DNA of 22,654 nucleotides from CAZADH01 sp964483805 (GTDB taxonomy: Bacteria > Muiribacteriota > Ozemobacteria > Ozemobacterales > Ozemobacteraceae). Under the pieces are notes generated by a model. The model saw only the letters and a list, made by a program, of their open reading frames with translations. It was not told the origin of the DNA and did not search any database. A program made the translations under genes and the position numbers. Shown piece after piece: positions 20,375-22,654 of the stretch (position 1 is the stretch's first letter; the number at the start of each line of letters is the position of its first letter). The stretch covers positions 1 through 22,654 of the forward strand of contig CAZADH010000077.1 of NCBI GenBank assembly GCA_964483805.1. The letters are read 5' to 3'.

Positions 20375-22471
20375 ATGACGACGACATCGCGGCGCCATCC
20401 GCGCCGCTACTACGTGCGCTGGTTGCTCGATCTGTATCGGGGCCACGGGGCGATGCTCGCGCTGTTGCTCGGCCTCACGGCGCTGTCGACGCTGGCGTCG
20501 GTGCTCCTGCCGCAGGTGCTGCGGCACGTGCTCGACCGCGTCATCGCCGATCTCGGCGCCCTTCGGGCCGGGCAGATCGGCCTGGGCGAGGTCATGGAGG
20601 CGCGTAACCGCAATGTATTGCTGTTGCTCGCCGTCGGATCGTTCTGGCTGGTCGGGCCGATCTACCCATGGCTGCGGTTGCAGATGAACCTCTTCTTCGA
20701 GCGCATCCTGCGCGAGCGCTTCACGCGCGCCGTGCTGGGGCGGGACCCGGGATTCTTCCTGGGTTTCCGCACCGGCGACGTCGTGACGCGCCTGACGGCG
20801 AATCTCAAGAACGCGCCGTCCGGTCTGCCGTGGCTGTGCTGTTCGGGCATCTTCCGGGCATTGACCGCGATCATGGTCATCGGGTGCTGTGTGATCGGCA
20901 TGTTCACGCTGCATCCGTGGCTGGCGCTCGCCGGAGTGATCCCGTTGCCGGTCATGCTGGCCCTGTTCATGCACCTGCAGTCGACAGTTGAAGGGCGGGC
21001 CGAGGCGGTGCAGGAGCGCACGTCGACGACGACGGCGTTTCTCGAGTCGGTGTTCTCGGGCATCCGCATCGTCAAGGCGTTAACCGCCGAGGCGCCGCAG
21101 CGCGCCGCGTATCGGGAGTTGCTGGCGTTGCGGCGCGTCGACGAACTGGCGCAGGCGCGCATCGAGGGGCTGTTGCAGGTCTACTTCGAGTTCCTCACCT
21201 ACCTCGGTGAGGTGCTGGTGCTGGTCTGCGGCGGCGTTCTCGTCGTGCAGGGGTCGCTGACGATCGGCGCGTATTATGCGTTCTTCAGCTACCTCGGCAT
21301 GATCCTGTGGTCGGTCATGGACGTGCCGATGTTGCTGATCACACTGTCGCAAGCGTTCGTGGTCATCGACCGGCTCGAGGAACTCGCGGGCACAGCGCCG
21401 ACGAGCGGGGTGGGGCAGGTCGCGGCGGCGCAAACGGCGGCGGTCGAGACAGGACCAGTCTCAACGAATGGTGCGGGGATGGTGATGAGTGGTCCGGAAA
21501 CGGCAGCCGTGTCGCATCCAGGGACGGGCGCAGGAGTGACCGTGGCGACCACGCTCGATACAGCGACGGAGCCAGACGCAGGTGCTGGCTTCGACGACGC
21601 GCTGACCGGGGCGGGGGCATTGGCGGTGATCGACCGGGTCGTGTCGGAATACGATGTATTGCGATTTGACCAGGTCGGGTTCACGTATCCGCTTGTCGCT
21701 CCTGAAGGCGGTGCTGCGCAAACGGCGACGCCGCTGGGAAACGCAGCGGCCGCCGTGTTGGCGGCGCCTTCGCCGAAGGCGCGGCCGTTCTCGTTGCGGG
21801 GCGTCTCGTTCACCGTGCGGCGGGGTGAGAAGGTGGCGGTGATGGGTCCGATCGGCTCGGGCAAGAGCACGTTGCTGGCGCTCGCGGCTGGGTTGGTCGA
21901 GCCCGGCACCGGAACCGTCTCTATCGACGGCCGGCCGATGGCCGAGGTCGATCGCCGCGCGTGGCGCGATCGGGTCGGGTTCGTGCAGCAGGAACCGGTC
22001 GTGTTCTCGGCGACGGTGCGCGAGAACATCGACTTCTGGCGTGGGCTCGACGATGCGCAGGTCACGACGGCCGCAGATCTGGCGCAGATCCGCGATGAGA
22101 TCGAGCGGTTGCCGCACAAGTTCGACGAGCGCCTCGGTGCGCGTGGGACAGGGCTCTCGGGTGGTCAGCGTCAGCGTCTGGCGTTGGCCCGCGCCCTGGC
22201 CGGTGCGCCGCAGTTGCTCCTGATGGATGACGTGACCGCGGGACTCGACGCCGCGAACGAACGCCGGTTGTGGCGGCGGTTGCGTGCGTCAGCGCCCGAT
22301 ACGACCTGCCTGATCGTCACCCACCGGGCGGCGACGGCGCGGGTGGCCGATCGGATCGTGGTCATCGACCGCGGCCGCGTCGCCGCGGTCGGGCGGCACG
22401 ACGAACTGGTGCGCACCAGCGTGCTGTATCGCGACCTGATCGGTCTGCGGTCGTTGCCGCAGGCGGCGTAA
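20375..22471 (+). CDS. ABC exporter half-transporter, subunit with degenerate Walker B
   Basis: 698 residues. ATG 20375 is preferred to GTG 20366 because GTAGGTG lies 6 nt upstream; it begins 16 bp after the first ABC gene. Six membrane segments fill about 25-320. Nucleotide domain: Walker A GPIGSGKST (491-499), Q-loop FVQQEPVVFSATVRENI, canonical signature LSGGQ (594-598), Walker B LLLMDDVTAGLD, in which Asp619 replaces the catalytic Glu, and H650. This is the degenerate partner: its LSGGQ completes the active site of the first subunit, while its own site is completed by the deviant LSLGE, as in BmrCD and TM287/288. Unusual length again comes from inserts: about 340-425 in the interdomain linker (Ala/Thr/Gly-rich) and about 440-468 inside the first strand pair of the nucleotide domain, the latter with palindromes. 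Confidence 0.93.
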   Translation: MTTTSRRHPRRYYVRWLLDLYRGHGAMLALLLGLTALSTLASVLLPQVLRHVLDRVIADLGALRAGQIGLGEVMEARNRNVLLLLAVGSFWLVGPIYPWLRLQMNLFFERILRERFTRAVLGRDPGFFLGFRTGDVVTRLTANLKNAPSGLPWLCCSGIFRALTAIMVIGCCVIGMFTLHPWLALAGVIPLPVMLALFMHLQSTVEGRAEAVQERTSTTTAFLESVFSGIRIVKALTAEAPQRAAYRELLALRRVDELAQARIEGLLQVYFEFLTYLGEVLVLVCGGVLVVQGSLTIGAYYAFFSYLGMILWSVMDVPMLLITLSQAFVVIDRLEELAGTAPTSGVGQVAAAQTAAVETGPVSTNGAGMVMSGPETAAVSHPGTGAGVTVATTLDTATEPDAGAGFDDALTGAGALAVIDRVVSEYDVLRFDQVGFTYPLVAPEGGAAQTATPLGNAAAAVLAAPSPKARPFSLRGVSFTVRRGEKVAVMGPIGSGKSTLLALAAGLVEPGTGTVSIDGRPMAEVDRRAWRDRVGFVQQEPVVFSATVRENIDFWRGLDDAQVTTAADLAQIRDEIERLPHKFDERLGARGTGLSGGQRQRLALARALAGAPQLLLMDDVTAGLDAANERRLWRRLRASAPDTTCLIVTHRAATARVADRIVVIDRGRVAAVGRHDELVRTSVLYRDLIGLRSLPQAA
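21713..21782. repeat. Palindromes encoding an insert in the second ABC nucleotide domain
   Basis: GCTGCG...CGCAGC (21713-21718 and 21742-21747) and GCGCCTTCG-C-CGAAGGCGC (21764-21782, perfect). They fall exactly in the extra Ala-rich stretch between FTYP and RPFSLRGVSF. Confidence 0.6.
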
Positions 22472-22539
22472 TCATCGGGAGCTGTCGCCCGGTTATGCCC
22501 ATCGGCAGCGGCCGGGCCAGGGCTCGCAATGCAATACGG
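22472..22539. other. Short 3' region after the ABC genes
   Basis: No gene. A weak inverted repeat, GCCCGG (22487-22492) with CCGGGC (22512-22517), could form a 19-nt-loop hairpin; without a T-run I do not call it a terminator. Confidence 0.4.
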
Positions 22540-22654
22540 TGTGTTACAGGTCGTGGGGGGGCGGCCGCGGCCCCCCCCCCCCGCCCCCGCCGGGCGCGCC
22601 GCCCCCCCCGCCCACCACCGGGGGGGGGGCGGGGGGCGGGGGCGGCCCCCCCCC
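22540..22654. other. Low-complexity poly-G/C contig end, probable artefact
   Basis: After about 22540 the sequence turns into long runs of G and C with almost no A or T, unlike any other part of the window. This is typical of low-quality read ends at a contig boundary and should not be interpreted biologically. Confidence 0.8.

Noticed and set aside
1..22654. tRNA, rRNA, phage or complete insertion-sequence genes
   Set aside because: None was recognised by eye on either strand; a covariance-model scan would be needed to exclude small RNAs fully.

Overview
The window is GC-rich bacterial DNA whose neighbouring genes often overlap by ATGA or GTGA and which sometimes starts genes with GTG or TTG. 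Secreted and periplasmic proteins, a CHASE2 receptor, two HAMP-SpoIIE receptors and an M48 protease point to a Gram-negative-type, environmental organism. The two SpoIIE receptors recall signalling-rich candidate phyla such as Riflebacteria, but no gene here fixes the phylum and I treat it as undecided. A run of 10 Ns (4090-4099) and a poly-G/C tail (about 22540-22654) show that this is a draft, probably metagenomic, contig.

Layout. (1) 1-936: 3' part of an amidohydrolase-like gene carrying an in-frame palindromic repeat. (2) 937-1243: intergenic repeats. (3) 1244-4495: three overlapping genes, CHASE2 membrane protein, SH3-like secreted protein and M48 protease (split by the N gap), probably an envelope-sensing and proteolysis operon; related repeats lie on both sides in opposite orientation. 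(4) 4602-5549, minus strand: PRPP synthetase. (5) 5723-11685: two translationally coupled paralogous receptor phosphatases (four membrane segments, HAMP, SpoIIE/PP2C). (6) 11790-15912: a 67-aa unknown protein, a membrane-fused spermidine synthase-like protein and a B12-type radical SAM protein, with ATGA and GTGA junctions. (7) 16024-17139: a secreted GDPD/FAM151(menorin)-like protein. (8) 17140-18282: a non-coding region with palindromic repeats, then a compact regulatory cassette: two overlapping sigma70-type promoters, a dyad between them, a 17-codon ORF with a perfect Shine-Dalgarno site, and a TTCG-loop hairpin. (9) 18283-22471: two ABC half-transporters with the asymmetric ATP sites of BmrCD/TM287-288-type heterodimeric exporters.

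Most interesting signals. Several genes (amidohydrolase, second SpoIIE receptor, first ABC subunit, and probably the radical SAM protein and second ABC subunit) contain in-frame palindromic inserts; some are copies of one another in different reading frames or orientations, a situation resembling the Rickettsia palindromic elements. The leader upstream of the ABC exporter has the parts expected of ribosome-mediated attenuation or of a stand-alone small transcript, with an alternative pairing between the leader Shine-Dalgarno region and the hairpin 3' arm.
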